Below are positions 62,622-64,000 of a stretch of 64,000 bases of DNA, one piece after another. The stretch is from NCBI RefSeq assembly GCF_032118995.1, contig NC_092656.1, positions 19,984,965 through 20,048,964 on the forward strand. The letters are read 5' to 3'. This DNA comes from Asterias amurensis. Its lineage: Eukaryota; Echinodermata; Asteroidea; Forcipulatida; Asteriidae. The notes beneath the pieces were generated by a model, which saw only the letters and a program-made list of their open reading frames with translations, was not told the origin of the DNA and did not search any database. Each line of letters begins with the position of its first letter. The stretch's first letter is position 1. The translations under genes were made by a program, and so were the position numbers.

Positions 62622-62773
62622 GACCTTATGCATTGACGTCATCCAGCCGCCATGTTTGAGGTGAAACGGTGACGAAAAATTCGAAACACACATAGATTGG
62701 CCAATGAACAACCTCCTTTTGACCTCAAGGTGAGGACGCCGTACTGAAATGACGTCATGTGCATAAGGTCTAT
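62622..62773. mobile_element. Inverted-repeat element carrying two TGACGTCA sites
   Basis: TAGACCTTATGCATTGACGT at left, ACGTCATGTGCATAAGGTCTA-type complement at right. Each arm has the palindrome (A)TGACGTCA(T), the consensus CRE for CREB/ATF. It lies about 340 bp upstream of the DCAF12 first seen ATG. Confidence 0.88.
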
Positions 62774-63006
62774 TCAATACTAGTTCAGACTTTCTGATAA
62801 CACGTTTAAATATCACAAGGCACCTATTAATCTCATTGCGCTGCATAATAATTTAGCACACTAATTAAGTCCAAGTTGGATGTTTATATTCACTGTCTGT
62901 CATCATGCAGTATACATCTGACTTTAGTCTACTTCTGCTAACCCCCTCCCCCCTCCACCTCAGCTCGCTGTCAAGCTCAGATTGTGAAACAAAATAGTCA
63001 ATAGAA

Positions 63007-63139
63007 AAGTGTCTGGAAAAGTTTCCGTATGGCGCCACCACTTTTTCATATAGTATCTAATTTACCTCAATGAGATACCCCTTTTTGTAAAAAGGAGTGA
63101 TTAAGTGGTGGCGCCATACGGAAAGTTATCTAAGTGTCT
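63007..63139. mobile_element. Hairpin element with 8-bp target duplication
   Basis: Element 63015-63131, arms GTTTCCGTATGGCGCCACCA and complement; AAGTGTCT flanks both sides (63007-63014, 63132-63139). An 8-bp duplication suits a hAT-type source (inference). Confidence 0.85.
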
Positions 63140-63849
63140 CTATCATGTCTATGTATCCTGTCACCACTTTAATAATTAATCTTCCTTCCTTCCTTTATTA
63201 ATCCTTTTGGTTAAAATAGTGAAAAGTGGCAGCAGTACTACTAGGATACAAAAATCTTCCCCAGTCAACACTTTAGAAAAGTCATTAATCATTACCAAAC
63301 AATACAAAAAATACAATACATCACAAAAACTAAAAATACAACTTATTAGTTTTAAGTTCATGTTTATAATTATAACCGTAGGCTAGCGTACAACTTTTTT
63401 GCACACATGATGAAGAAAAGTGCACACTTAATGGTTAGCTGGCAAGGTTGGTGATTTGTTTTAAAATCAGCCGTAGGCCTATTCATTCATGGAAAAAAAC
63501 ACATGTTTAAAAGACGTACAAAAAACAACAAACATAATTTTTTGTCCGAAAACTGGACCAACGTTTTTTCAATTGCATCATGAAACCAAAACAAATCCAG
63601 TTTTCACCTCATTTTACTCACAATATACGTACTGCTCAGTTGTTTCAAGCACTGTTATCCTGAAATCCATGAAAATCATACCAATCACGGAGTATGATCA
63701 TAGTTTGACAAGCAATTTGGACTCGACAAAGAATGGTTGTGTGTGTACGTCGTACAAATCGTATGTACACGGTGGTGTGTGGTCTGAGAAAATACGTCGC
63801 GCTGTTTTCCCTTTTTTTCCAACCTCGTCACTTAAAACTTAAAAACACC

Positions 63850-64000
63850 CCATGAGATAGAATCTGGGTTCGATGTTTTGTGGAGTGTGTGCTCGTTTTG
63901 GGCGCGTTGGAGATTCGAGGGGACATTCCTTGGAATGTACGATCCCGCGATTTTGCGTCGGAAGCGCTAATAAGCTTGCGCACGACGTTACGCAACGCGT
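63850..64000. promoter_or_regulatory. CpG-rich end of window, possible promoter
   Basis: Local rise in GC with many CG dinucleotides (GGGCGCGTTGG, CCCGCGATTTTGCGTCGG, GCGCACGACG). It could be the promoter of DCAF12 or of the next gene; no start codon is visible. Confidence 0.25.

Overview
The window looks like nuclear DNA from a marine deuterostome, most likely an echinoderm and perhaps a sea star. That is inferred from short exons in AT-rich introns, a deuterostome-type gene set, TTAGGG-type telomere-like DNA and a dense crop of short inverted-repeat elements; no taxonomic search was possible. Four housekeeping genes can be named from their translated exons, one TRIM-type gene is clear by domain, one multi-exon gene is real but unrecognised, and one more is only a candidate.

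Region by region. 1-18.9 kb: the mitochondrial DNA polymerase gamma catalytic subunit (POLG) on the minus strand. Sixteen coding exons keep frame across every junction; the last part, including motif C, lies beyond the left edge. Its largest intron holds an intact TRIM gene on the opposite strand and a minisatellite made of copies of a POLG splice acceptor. 19.2-22.5 kb: a 3.3 kb degenerate CCCTAA array with kilobase-scale internal duplications, just upstream of POLG. 22.6-31.4 kb: mostly repeats, fold-back elements and palindromes, with weak exon candidates on the minus strand. 31.4-36.7 kb: a plus-strand gene for an unrecognised 405-residue protein with 13-residue repeats. 36.7-40.1 kb: repeats only. 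40.1-45.6 kb: PTAR1 (minus). 46.3-54.05 kb: PDCD7 (plus), head to head with PTAR1 across 660 bp. 54.05-62.3 kb: DCAF12 (minus), tail to tail with PDCD7, with polyadenylation signals about 40 bp apart. 62.3-64 kb: upstream sequence with two palindromic elements.

The genes do not form a pathway: POLG copies mtDNA, PTAR1 is a prenyltransferase-alpha-like subunit, PDCD7 is the U11/U12 59K protein of the minor spliceosome, DCAF12 is a CRL4 substrate receptor, and the TRIM gene is a probable E3 ligase. The arrangement is notable: an antisense nested gene, a probable bidirectional promoter and a convergent gene pair.

The most unusual signals are (i) POLG exon-intron junctions that are repeated in tandem in the neighbouring intron, in one case about 20 times; (ii) fold-back elements with TAG...CTA ends and 9-bp target duplications; and (iii) the higher-order structure of the interstitial telomere-like array.
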